From a virus, in IMG/VR virus record IMGVR_UViG_3300034272_000676, positions 1 to 27,708 of that record: 27,708 nt of DNA, one strand, 5' to 3'. A program made the translations under genes and the position numbers. Of this stretch, positions 19,134 to 27,571 are shown one piece after another. How positions within the stretch are numbered: position 1 is the first letter of the stretch; every line of letters starts with the position of its first letter. The notes under the pieces were generated by a model. That model did no database searches. It was not told the DNA's origin and saw only the letters and a list, made by a program, of their open reading frames with translations.

Positions 19134-20087
19134 GTGTTTGGAGATGTTGCTTTTGCTCAGACACCCTTTGCCGCTTTAGGCGGCAATGCCGTTTTTGTCT
19201 CTTTATCAGAGGCGGCTTCCGCATCGGCAGTAGTCGACGCCCTTACCAATTATGGTGGGCTTATAAACGAGAGTTCCACCGTTGCTAATACCTTCTCTGT
19301 TTTGGGCAACATGACTGCTACGCAGGCAGAGACATCTCAGACATCAGCTACGCAAAGCGCATCTGGCGCAATGCTCGCAACCCAAGCAGAAACGGCTACG
19401 GCGTCAGATAGTCAGACAGCGGCAGGCGCATTCCTAGCGGCAATTACTGCCAGTGCCTCAGCTTCTGATACGGTTACTGCGGTCGGTGCTTTGCAAGGCG
19501 CAATCAGTGAGTTGGCCTCGGGCGCGGATTCGTACGCTAGCGCCGCTGGATTTTTTGCGGCAGTGGCGGAGACTTGTACGGCTACAGCTTCTCAAACAGC
19601 AGTTGGCGCATTTTTAGCGGCTATTACAGAACAGGCTACGGCATCTGCGATAGTCACAGCTAGGTCGGATGTGTTGGCGGCTCTTTCTGAATCAGCTAGG
19701 GCATCTAACACTCAAGCCGCACAAGCGGCATTCTTTGCCGCGTTGAACGAGTCCGCCACTGCATTGGATAGGATAACGACAAGTGCTGGGTACTTTGTGG
19801 CGGTTGCCGAAGGTGCAACTGCATCTAATTCACAGACGGTTCAGGTTCAATTCCTTGGTAGTATTGCTGAGTTCGCCACCGCTGTTGATAACCTCACTGT
19901 CTTAAAAACCGTAAACGCTCGCCCAGACGGGATTCAGTTGATTGTTTCTATTGGCGACGTACTTGTTTGGGCTGTAATAGATGACAGCCAGAACGCAAAC
20001 TGGCAAAATATCAATAGTGCGCAAAGCGCAGGTTGGGTGTTGATTTCCAACCCCTCTACCCCCGGGTGGAATGACCTACCATCGTAA
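19134..20087 (+). CDS. Repeat-rich tail-region protein, GTG start, 12 x 20-aa repeats
   Basis: The 317-aa protein has a 20-residue N-terminus, then twelve consecutive 20-residue units (21-260) with a pattern like '[LF]AA[IVL].E.ATAS..QTA.GAF'. A C-terminal domain (261-317) contains WAVIDDSQNANWQNI and an AGWVLIS...PGWNDL half-repeat. Units rich in Ala/Ser/Thr with a fixed length look like an elongated stalk. The start is GTG (AGGT upstream); no suitable ATG exists in frame. Position before the fibre suggests a spike or shaft component. No enzyme motif is seen. Confidence 0.7.
   Translation: MFGDVAFAQTPFAALGGNAVFVSLSEAASASAVVDALTNYGGLINESSTVANTFSVLGNMTATQAETSQTSATQSASGAMLATQAETATASDSQTAAGAFLAAITASASASDTVTAVGALQGAISELASGADSYASAAGFFAAVAETCTATASQTAVGAFLAAITEQATASAIVTARSDVLAALSESARASNTQAAQAAFFAALNESATALDRITTSAGYFVAVAEGATASNSQTVQVQFLGSIAEFATAVDNLTVLKTVNARPDGIQLIVSIGDVLVWAVIDDSQNANWQNINSAQSAGWVLISNPSTPGWNDLPS
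19194..19913 (+). repeat. Twelve 60-bp coding repeat units
   Basis: Within the GTG gene the encoded protein repeats every 20 residues without indels from residue 21 to 260. The DNA units are diverged, so it is an old expansion rather than recent slippage. Confidence 0.85.
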
Positions 20088-20096
20088 GGATAAAAA

Positions 20097-23000
20097 ATGG
20101 CTTTAGTACTAAAAGACCGGGTCAAACAAGCGGCTGCCGCACCGGGCACTGGCACCATTACGTTGGGTGCTACAGCTACAGGTTTTCAATCTTTTGCTTC
20201 GGTTGGCAACGCCAACACAACTTACTTTGCAATTGTTGACCCAGTCTCGGGTGATTGGGAAGTTAACTATGGCACTTACACGTCTTCCGGTACAACGCTG
20301 ACTCGTAACGCTACGCCGTTGTCTTCTTCGGCTGGTGGAGCACTAGTCAATTTCACTGGCGCAGTAGATGTGTTTGTTACATACCCATCCTCACGGTCGG
20401 CGTATCAAAACGAAGCAGGAACGCAAGTAGTTCAACAGTCTTTTGGCGCGATTACAGCTACCTCTGCTGCACTGACTACAGGCACAATTACCACGGCTCC
20501 TGTTAACAACACAGACATTGTTAACAAACAGTACGCTGACGCGATTGCATCTGGCATCCACTTCCACGAAGCGGTGAACTTGGCGACTACCGCAGCACTG
20601 CCAGCCAACACATACAACAACGGAACTTCTGGGGTAGGGGCAACGCTTACAGGAAACGCCAACGGCGCTCTGTCTGTGGATTCAACGCTTACTGTTGTTT
20701 CAGAAAGAATCTTAGTCAAGAACGAAGCAGCCGGTGCAAATAACGGTGTGTACACCGTGACGCAAGTTGGCTCCGCTGGAACACCCTACATCTTGACCCG
20801 CGCCACAGACTTTGATTCCGTTGGAACCGGCGTTAACGAGATCGACGAAGGCGACTTCTTCTTGGTGACTAGCGGCACGGCCAACGTCAATACCGCTTGG
20901 GTACAGCAGACTCCTCCCCCCATAACGATTGGCACAACCGCACTTGTGTTTCAGCAGTTCTCTGCGCCCATCACCTATACGGCTGGCACAGGACTGAGCG
21001 AGTCTCCAACATACACATTTAACATTGCCAACACCGGCACTGCGGGCACATACGGCTCATCTTCTTTTGTGCCGGTGTTCGTCACCAACGCGCAAGGTCA
21101 GGTCACATCTGTAACCAATACAGCGATTGCAATTAACGGCTCTGCGGTGTCGGGCAACATTTCTGGCTCTGCTGGCTCGGTCGCTAACGCATTGACGCTC
21201 GGTACATATTTGACGGGCGGTACATACAACGGCTCTGGGGCTGTGACGGCCACAGTGGATGCGACCTCTGCTAACACGGCTTCTAAGGTTGTTGCTCGTG
21301 ATGCGTCTGGTAACTTCTCGGCTGGGACAATTACAGCGACTTTCTCTGGTAACACAACATCTGCAACAAACCTTGCAGGCGGCGCAGCCAATCAGATTCC
21401 CTACCAAACAGGTTCAGGCGCAACAGCGTTCATCACTGCAGCCTCTGGCACAAATACGGTTCTGAGCTTCAACGGCTCTGCGTTTACATGGTCTGCTGGA
21501 ACAATCTCTGGCGTACCGCTTGGCTCTAACTTGAATAGCTTAACGGCAGGCACATACCTGACCGGCACAGCATACAACGGCTCGGCTGCACAGACGTGGA
21601 CAGTGGACGCCACATCTGCAAACACAGCTTCCAAAGTAGTGGCACGGGATGCTTCTGGTAACTTCTCTGCCGGTACGATTACTGCGACTCTGAGTGGTAA
21701 CGCAACTTCGGCCACTAATTCAACTACCACTTCTCAACGCGCATTCTCTGATGACATCAGCACCACCGGGCAAGGTAGGTTTACGGGCTGGTATTCAGGA
21801 AACGCCGCAACAGGATTTGCTGTTGAAGTTGGCGTGTCAGGCGGTCAAGGGTACATTATTCCTTACGACCGTAACACTAATACCTATGGCATACTAAATA
21901 TTAGTACCTCAAGCACGCTTAACTTGAACGGCGGAAGTGCTGCGCTTCAACTATCTGGGTCTGTTGCCAATGTTACCGGAGCGTTGCAACAAGGTGGCAG
22001 TCAAGTCCTCACCGCTGCAAACTACAACAGCTACGCCCCCACACTGACAGGTACAGGCGCTTCGGGTACTTGGGGTATTAACATTACGGGGTCTTCAGGA
22101 TCTACTTCGGGTAACGCGGCGACAGCAACTGCGCTGTCAAGCGGTCAATCCAATTGGGTTGGTACAGGGGTTATCAACAATGTCGTTGGTATGCTGGCGT
22201 GGAAAAACTACGGTAACTCCCACGTTATTTTTGATGCTTCCGCAGGCACATCCCCAAGTGGCGGTGCAGTAAATAACACTAATTCAGCGGCGGCTTGGTC
22301 TTCCACATATCCCACATTGATGGGATGGAACGGAGCTAACACTTATGGTGTTCGTGTTGACTCTGCACGTATTTCAGACAGCACAAGCGGCTCAGCGGGA
22401 TCAGTTGATTTTGCCAACCTGACAAACAAAGCAAGCGGCACAGGAACGTACACAACCAGCGGTGACTACCGCGCCCCCATCTTCTACGACAGCAACGACA
22501 CCACATACTACTTAGACCCCAATTCAACTACTTCAGCAATTCTTGCGGGTAGTGTCGGTGTTGGATCTTTGTCCCCCGTAAATACTGCTTTTGGCACTGC
22601 GTCTACCACCAAACAAATAGGTATTCAGGGCGCCAACTACGGTGTATTGAATATACAAGGCACTGCAGGAACCCCTGCGTATTATTCAATGGGCGTGGGA
22701 GACGGCCATTTTTATGCCGCATACAACAACCTCGCAGGTATCCACGGACTAACTTTTTTGGGGGCTAACGCAGGGTTTAACAACGTCACAAATCCCGCGT
22801 ACAACATTCACTTGGCGGGGACAGGTTACGCAACGTCCGATTGGCGTGCCCCCATCTTCTACGACAGCGACAACACCGCTTACTACTTAGACCCTGCAAG
22901 CACATCAGAGTTAAACAAGGTCTACTACAACTCCAACATGGTTTCTAGGAACTATGGCATTGGACAAGTTGGCCTTTACGATTCAACTAAATACCAAGCC

Positions 23001-24428
23001 GTGTTTTCAATGGGGGAAGCCTATATTCTCCCCGCCAACGGAACGACCACAGGTAACTTGTACGGTATTGCTTGGTCACACCCAAATGCTGGCGGCGCTG
23101 CGGCAAACCTTGCTTCCCACGGCATACTCATGCTTGAGAACGGTGGGTTTCAAGGTGCTTGGGGCGGCGGTAGTTTAAGAACCCCCTCGGATGTGCGCGG
23201 CACGCTTTTCTACGACTATAGCAATACCGGCTACTACGTAGACCCTGCAAGCACGTCAAATTTAAACACTATTACTGTTAACGGAAGCAGTAATTATTAT
23301 GCAAGTAACTATTTTTATTCTAACCAAAACACTTCAGGATCTAACCCACCATTACAGGCTTACTCAAACAATGCTAGCGGTGCAATCATGGCCTTCCACC
23401 GTGGCGGCTACTACGCCATCAACATGGGCCTTGATTCGGATAACATATTCCGTCTTGGCGGTTGGTCTGCCCCTGCAAACCTTTTGCAGATAACAATGGC
23501 CGGTGCTTTGACAATGGCAAGTACTGTTGCTGGTACAAACATTACATCCGGCGGTAACGTAACAGGCTCTTCCGCTTCTTGTACAGGCAACGCTGCAACA
23601 GCCACAACAGCCACCAATCAGTCAGGCGGCACGGTTAGCGCAACTTCCGTAATTGCTTCTTCGTATGTTGAAACTGCAGGGCCATACTATCGTCAGGCTG
23701 CTAGCAAAGGTTATTTAAACGGGCAGTATCCAACTTACGAAAACGGTAGTACATCAGGCGCTATTTACAGTATTGGCGGCTCATATGTTCCCGGCACTAC
23801 ATCGCTTGGTAACATGTACGGTGTTGGCTACACAGTTGGAAACATATCGGGTATTGGCATAATTGGTAATTGGGGTTTTTACGTTGCTTCCAATGGCGTA
23901 GCACGTATTTTCTTAGATTCCGATGCCGGTGTTGGTTACGCAACAGGTTCGTTCCGCGCATCGCTTTTCTACGACTACGACAACACCGCTTACTACTTAG
24001 ATCCTGCCAGTACTTCAAACTTAAACAATGTGCAGATCGTAACGCTTGGCGTGGGTACAGCAGGTTCCGGTACAACAGGTGAAATTCGCGCAACGGCTAA
24101 CGTCACGGCTTATTATTCTTCAGACATCAAGTTTAAGACAAACGTGCGCACGATTCCCAATGCCATAGAAACCGTTGAAAGCATTGGTGGCAAGTTGTTT
24201 GATTGGAACGACGAATACATTGAAGAACACGGCGGTGAAGACGGTTACTTCGTCCAAAAAGAAGACTTTGGCGTAATTGCCCAAGACGTCCAAGCAGTGT
24301 TCCCAGTTGCAGTTCGCACTAGACCAGACGGCTCTCTCGCGGTAGACTACGAAAAGCTCAGTGCGCTGGCTTTTGCGGCAGTGGCCGAATTATCAACTCG
24401 TGTTAAATCTCTTGAAGCAAGGATCTAA
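20097..24428 (+). CDS. Tail fibre with C-terminal S74 autoprotease/chaperone
   Basis: The 1443-aa receptor-binding fibre starts with an attachment-type module (LKDRVKQ, WEVNYGTYTSSGTTLTRN) and a second module (NKQYADAIASGIHFHEAV, 143-160). A related pair of blocks follows near 367-420 and 483-537. Four copies of a 'RAPIFYDSDNTAYYLDPAST'-type unit occur near 790, 915, 1032 and 1285. The end (from about 1339) is an S74 intramolecular chaperone: YYSSDIKFKTNV, DFGVIAQDVQAVFP, VDYEKLSAL and a short coiled coil. S74 domains trimerise the fibre and then cut themselves off just before the Ser of the SD motif (about S1342). Confidence 0.88.
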   Translation: MALVLKDRVKQAAAAPGTGTITLGATATGFQSFASVGNANTTYFAIVDPVSGDWEVNYGTYTSSGTTLTRNATPLSSSAGGALVNFTGAVDVFVTYPSSRSAYQNEAGTQVVQQSFGAITATSAALTTGTITTAPVNNTDIVNKQYADAIASGIHFHEAVNLATTAALPANTYNNGTSGVGATLTGNANGALSVDSTLTVVSERILVKNEAAGANNGVYTVTQVGSAGTPYILTRATDFDSVGTGVNEIDEGDFFLVTSGTANVNTAWVQQTPPPITIGTTALVFQQFSAPITYTAGTGLSESPTYTFNIANTGTAGTYGSSSFVPVFVTNAQGQVTSVTNTAIAINGSAVSGNISGSAGSVANALTLGTYLTGGTYNGSGAVTATVDATSANTASKVVARDASGNFSAGTITATFSGNTTSATNLAGGAANQIPYQTGSGATAFITAASGTNTVLSFNGSAFTWSAGTISGVPLGSNLNSLTAGTYLTGTAYNGSAAQTWTVDATSANTASKVVARDASGNFSAGTITATLSGNATSATNSTTTSQRAFSDDISTTGQGRFTGWYSGNAATGFAVEVGVSGGQGYIIPYDRNTNTYGILNISTSSTLNLNGGSAALQLSGSVANVTGALQQGGSQVLTAANYNSYAPTLTGTGASGTWGINITGSSGSTSGNAATATALSSGQSNWVGTGVINNVVGMLAWKNYGNSHVIFDASAGTSPSGGAVNNTNSAAAWSSTYPTLMGWNGANTYGVRVDSARISDSTSGSAGSVDFANLTNKASGTGTYTTSGDYRAPIFYDSNDTTYYLDPNSTTSAILAGSVGVGSLSPVNTAFGTASTTKQIGIQGANYGVLNIQGTAGTPAYYSMGVGDGHFYAAYNNLAGIHGLTFLGANAGFNNVTNPAYNIHLAGTGYATSDWRAPIFYDSDNTAYYLDPASTSELNKVYYNSNMVSRNYGIGQVGLYDSTKYQAVFSMGEAYILPANGTTTGNLYGIAWSHPNAGGAAANLASHGILMLENGGFQGAWGGGSLRTPSDVRGTLFYDYSNTGYYVDPASTSNLNTITVNGSSNYYASNYFYSNQNTSGSNPPLQAYSNNASGAIMAFHRGGYYAINMGLDSDNIFRLGGWSAPANLLQITMAGALTMASTVAGTNITSGGNVTGSSASCTGNAATATTATNQSGGTVSATSVIASSYVETAGPYYRQAASKGYLNGQYPTYENGSTSGAIYSIGGSYVPGTTSLGNMYGVGYTVGNISGIGIIGNWGFYVASNGVARIFLDSDAGVGYATGSFRASLFYDYDNTAYYLDPASTSNLNNVQIVTLGVGTAGSGTTGEIRATANVTAYYSSDIKFKTNVRTIPNAIETVESIGGKLFDWNDEYIEEHGGEDGYFVQKEDFGVIAQDVQAVFPVAVRTRPDGSLAVDYEKLSALAFAAVAELSTRVKSLEARI

Positions 24429-24430
24429 AA

Positions 24431-24784
24431 ATGGCAATCACATACACATGGGCCGTCACCGGCATGAAAGTAACCACAGTCGGCACTGAGTCCGACTACG
24501 TTGTTCAGACCTATTGGAATAAAATTGGCACGGACGAGAACGGCAACACCGGCACATTCAGCGGTGCTACGCCCTTGGATCCCGATCCAGCGCAGCCAAA
24601 CTTCATCCCTTATGACCAACTGACGCAAGAAATTGTGATTGGTTGGATTCAGCCTTTTGTTACAGGCAGCTACGAAGAACACGTAAATGGCGTGATTGCA
24701 GAGCAAATTGCTCTTAAAATTGACCCCGTGACTCAGCCTGATTTACCTTGGGCTGAACCCACACCAACTCCACCAACACCTTAA
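24431..24784 (+). CDS. DUF7936-like fibre-associated protein
   Basis: The 117-aa protein begins MAITYTWAVTGMKVTTVGTE and continues 'VVQTYWNKIGTDENGNTGTF', 'LTQEIVIGWIQPF' and 'HVNGVIAEQI', ending in a proline-rich tail. I recall this pattern as a small family of unknown function (DUF7936) that occurs next to fibres and assembly chaperones. It starts 2 bases after the fibre stop, so it is co-translated with it. A fibre chaperone or small fibre subunit is a reasonable inference. Confidence 0.7.
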   Translation: MAITYTWAVTGMKVTTVGTESDYVVQTYWNKIGTDENGNTGTFSGATPLDPDPAQPNFIPYDQLTQEIVIGWIQPFVTGSYEEHVNGVIAEQIALKIDPVTQPDLPWAEPTPTPPTP

Positions 24785-24795
24785 TAGGAACCTGC

Positions 24796-24990
24796 ATGAA
24801 CGACAAAATCAACATTGGCGAAGTAACCGTACAAGATTTCAACATCATCATGAAACAGTTGTCTTCCGGACAATTGGGTGAGTGCATTGATCTGTTTATG
24901 CGACTGAGCAAGATGGGACAAGACTTCCAAGCCGCTCAACAAAACGGTATTCGCCCACCCCCACCAAGCGCCGCTGAATTAGCAAAATAA
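24796..24990 (+). CDS. Hypothetical 64-aa helical protein
   Basis: The protein reads MNDKINIGEVTVQDFNIIMK, then a helix (QLGECIDLFMRLSKMGQDFQ) and a proline-rich tail (GIRPPPPSAAELAK). No family is recognised. It lies between fibre-associated genes. The short helical build is consistent with an assembly factor, but nothing proves that. The ribosome site (AGGAACCTGC) is adequate. Confidence 0.6.
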   Translation: MNDKINIGEVTVQDFNIIMKQLSSGQLGECIDLFMRLSKMGQDFQAAQQNGIRPPPPSAAELAK

Positions 24991-25008
24991 AAGCTTAAAG
25001 GATTCCCT

Positions 25009-26532
25009 ATGCCCGCCGGACTTAGCAACACAGCCCTACTGGATCTTCCCCTTCCAGTTGAAGGCTACTTTGATGGCTCATGGGGCGATCTGGTTAACAA
25101 CGCGCTGACCAACTACTTGGACATTGCAATCGCAGGTACGTCCACTTTTACGGGTGACGGCGCAGTCACGCTTGATAACACTGCCGGTGATGACACAGTT
25201 TCAAACATCACAGCAAACTCTGGGCAGTACGCCATCATCAAGGTGGCAGGTACGCTGACCACAACCAAGATCATCACAGTCGGTACGGTTAGTTCCCCCG
25301 CTGTAAGTAAAATCTACGTGGTGGACAATGCCGCTACTGGCGGTGTGGTAACTTTCAAAGCTTATGGCCAGACGGGTATCTCCGTAGCTGTAGGCGAGAA
25401 GTGTGTTGTGTATTTCAACGGCACAGACTTTGTTAAAGTGGCTTCAAGCGTAGCCGACGGCGTTACAAGCGTCAGCGGTACAGGCACAGTCAACGGGATA
25501 ACCCTTACAGGCACAGTCACAAGCACAGGCAGTTTGACCCTTGGCGGCACGTTAGCCAACGTAAACCTGACATCTCAAGTCACGGGCACATTGCCGATTG
25601 CCAACGGCGGTACAGGCACAACATCTACAACTTTTGCCAACCTGACAACCAACGTAACCGGCACTCTTCCAGTGGCCAACGGCGGTACGGGCGTGACTAC
25701 TTCCACGGGTACAGGCAATGTGGTGTTGTCAACTGCACCAACACTTACAAGTCCTGTACTCGTAACCCCTGTTCTTGGCACCCCTGCTTCTGGTAATTTC
25801 AGTTCAGGCACATTTACTTGGCCGACGTTTAACCAAAACACAACGGGCACTGCTGCGGGATTGTCTGCAACGTTAGTGGTCGGTAGTGGTGGTACTGGAA
25901 CTACAACGTCAACCGGCACAGGAAGCGTGGTTCTTTCTGCAAGCCCTACGCTTAGCGGTACACCACTTGCGCCCACTGCTACTACAGGCACAAACACAAC
26001 TCAGATTGCAACCACAGCGTTTGTCCAGAACCAGATTGGCGCTATTGCTTCTGGCGTAGTTTCTTTCAGTGCTGGCACAACTGGGTTAACTCCCGCAACG
26101 GCAACTTCAGGCGCAGTCACATTAAGCGGTACACTAGCTGTAGCAAATGGTGGTACGGGGGGTTCGACTTCAACTGGCTCCGGCGCTGTAGTGTTGGCAA
26201 CTTCGCCAACGTTGGGAACACCTATCCTTGGTACACCGCAGTCTGGCAATTTCAGCACCGGCACATTTACTTGGCCTACGTTTAACCAAAACACAACAGG
26301 TAATGCGGCTACTGCTACAACAGCGACCACCGCGACCACGGCTACAACAGCGACCACGGCTACAACAGCGACCACTGCTAATAGCACGCCCCTGCTTCAA
26401 ACAACAAACTTCAGCATCTCTGAGGTCGGCGGTAAACTTGTTTTTAAATACGGCGCAACTACAATTGCAAGCATGACAAGTGCTGGTGTATTTACAACTA
26501 TCAGCGACATCACCGGCAACGGCACACCTTAA
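25009..26532 (+). CDS. Glycine/threonine-rich tail fibre-like protein
   Basis: The 507-aa protein starts MPAGLSNTALLDLPLPVEGY with WGDLVNNALTNYLD, a common start module for fibre-like proteins. The middle has repeated 'GTLP[IV]ANGGTGTTTSTGTG' blocks and paired 'SGTFTWPTFNQNTTG' blocks, followed by an ATTATT tract. The final 40 residues (LVFKYGATTIASMTSAGVFT) look like a tip. It contains no S74 domain, so maturation differs from the fibre at 20097. It may be a second adsorption fibre. Duplicate blocks show unequal exchange in its past. Confidence 0.75.
   Translation: MPAGLSNTALLDLPLPVEGYFDGSWGDLVNNALTNYLDIAIAGTSTFTGDGAVTLDNTAGDDTVSNITANSGQYAIIKVAGTLTTTKIITVGTVSSPAVSKIYVVDNAATGGVVTFKAYGQTGISVAVGEKCVVYFNGTDFVKVASSVADGVTSVSGTGTVNGITLTGTVTSTGSLTLGGTLANVNLTSQVTGTLPIANGGTGTTSTTFANLTTNVTGTLPVANGGTGVTTSTGTGNVVLSTAPTLTSPVLVTPVLGTPASGNFSSGTFTWPTFNQNTTGTAAGLSATLVVGSGGTGTTTSTGTGSVVLSASPTLSGTPLAPTATTGTNTTQIATTAFVQNQIGAIASGVVSFSAGTTGLTPATATSGAVTLSGTLAVANGGTGGSTSTGSGAVVLATSPTLGTPILGTPQSGNFSTGTFTWPTFNQNTTGNAATATTATTATTATTATTATTATTANSTPLLQTTNFSISEVGGKLVFKYGATTIASMTSAGVFTTISDITGNGTP
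26314..26376 (+). repeat. 9-bp-period coding repeat (Ala-Thr-Thr)
   Basis: Tandem GCx-ACx-ACx codons encode (ATT)n over about seven units, with an 18-bp superunit GCTACAACAGCGACCAC repeated. It is part of the fibre-like gene and a candidate for copy-number change. Confidence 0.8.
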
Positions 26533-26545
26533 TAGGAGCATTTAA

Positions 26546-27130
26546 ATGGCAGTCTCTCTTGTATCAACGGGAATTCAATTTCCCGACTCAACTATTCAGA
26601 CCACTGCGGCTACTGGTAGTTCGCCAAAATGGATATTTATAAGTAATTCAGCAGCGTCGGGGGGTACTGCGGTAGAAATTCAATTATCGAGTAGCTATCT
26701 GGTATATAAAATATTTTACACCGGGTTTTACACAAACTCTAACGGCGCGCTTGAATGCCAATTTTCAGCCGATAGCGGCGCTAGTTACTATACTACGGGG
26801 TATCAATGGGGCACAATAGGTGGCAATCCTGTAACTGCGCAATCAACTTCTGGCCAAGCGTCGGGGCGAATTTGCGAAGGCAATATCAATAGCGGTAATC
26901 AACCATCTACGGGCGTATATGGCGAATTAACTATATATCCCGGAAATTCAACGGATTTTAACCGCCCTACACTTGGCGGATTTTCAGTTCCCTTTAACGG
27001 TGGGCGAGTTCCGTTTTTTGCAGGAGTTACATTGGCCACAAACACAACAATTAACCGTATTAAATTTATAATGAATACTAGTGTCGGAATGTTCGGTAAT
27101 TTCTCTTTGTACGGTATTAGTAATGTTTGA
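26546..27130 (+). CDS. Fibre-like protein with GIQFPD-start
   Basis: The 194-aa protein begins MAVSLVSTGIQFPDSTIQTT, a typical collar of fibre/spike proteins, followed by a beta-rich body (YLVYKIFYTGFYTNSNGALE) and a C-terminal 'NRIKFIMNTSVGMFGNFSLY' end. Codon and base use look a little more AT-rich than in the neighbours (for example 26630-27130), which fits recent exchange of the body. Its C-terminal block is followed by a near duplicate in another frame. It is probably a receptor-binding tip or side fibre. Confidence 0.7.
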   Translation: MAVSLVSTGIQFPDSTIQTTAATGSSPKWIFISNSAASGGTAVEIQLSSSYLVYKIFYTGFYTNSNGALECQFSADSGASYYTTGYQWGTIGGNPVTAQSTSGQASGRICEGNINSGNQPSTGVYGELTIYPGNSTDFNRPTLGGFSVPFNGGRVPFFAGVTLATNTTINRIKFIMNTSVGMFGNFSLYGISNV

Positions 27131-27186
27131 TGAATACTTCTGTTGCAATGAGTGGTAATTTTTATTTATACGGCATTCCAACTTAA
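27130..27186 (+). pseudogene. Orphan copy of the fibre C-terminal end
   Basis: The 18-residue frame MNTSVAMSGNFYLYGIPT begins at an ATG overlapping the stop of the previous gene. It closely resembles the end of that gene (MNTSVGMFGNFSLYGISNV), but in a different frame. No ribosome site is seen. It is best read as the remnant of an older C-terminus left after a cassette exchange, although a -1 frameshift extension cannot be excluded. Confidence 0.55.
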
Positions 27187-27197
27187 AGGCTCTAAAA

Positions 27198-27473
27198 ATG
27201 ACAAGCGAATTTTTTAAAATAGTAGAAGGCGAGCGTGTTGATTTAACAGCAGCAGAAATTGAAGAAGTCTTGCGCCGCCGCGCAGACACTTCGTATGACG
27301 CTGAGTTAGCACGTCGTGAAAGAAACCAATTACTTGCTGTATCGGATTGGACGCAGGTGTCTGATAGCCCTGTAGACAAACAGGCGTGGGCAACGTACCG
27401 TCAAGCTTTACGCGATGTACCTGCGCAACAAGGTTTCCCTGATGCTATCGACTGGCCTGTGCCACCAACATAA
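27198..27473 (+). CDS. Tail assembly chaperone (Phage_tail_APC-like)
   Basis: The 91-aa protein carries a helical N-terminal part (LTAAEIEEVLRRRAD) and the family hallmark RNQLLAVSDWTQVSDSPVDK (42-61), followed by WATYRQALRDVPAQQGFP and DWPVPP. Members are encoded beside tail fibres and are thought to assist fibre assembly. Here it immediately follows three fibre-like genes. The length is normal for the domain. The start ATG follows AAAGGCTCTAAAA. Confidence 0.85.
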   Translation: MTSEFFKIVEGERVDLTAAEIEEVLRRRADTSYDAELARRERNQLLAVSDWTQVSDSPVDKQAWATYRQALRDVPAQQGFPDAIDWPVPPT

Positions 27474-27475
27474 TC

Positions 27476-27571
27476 ATGTGGGATTGGGCTGAAGCTTTTA
27501 TTGCGGCGGCCCTTCTTGTGGCCTTCGTGATCTTTGGCACGTACATAATTGCATGGGCTGGGACATGGTGA
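27476..27571 (+). CDS. 31-aa membrane microprotein
   Basis: The frame reads MWDWAEAFIAAALLVAFVIF and ends GTYIIAWAGTW. About 21 consecutive residues (7-27) are hydrophobic, forming a single transmembrane helix. It starts 2 bases after the chaperone stop and shares its TGA with the next ATG region (TGAATG). No good ribosome site is visible, so it may rely on coupling. It could be part of a lysis or inner-membrane function; this is inference only. Confidence 0.5.
   Translation: MWDWAEAFIAAALLVAFVIFGTYIIAWAGTW

Noticed and set aside
26314-26376. CRISPR-like tandem repeat
   Set aside because: The units are 9-18 bp without spacers and in frame with the protein, so it is a coding microsatellite, not an array.
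26001-26387. Minus-strand frame with VVAVVAVV repeats
   Set aside because: It is the antisense reading of the ACx-ACx-GCx tract in the fibre-like gene and has no ribosome site.
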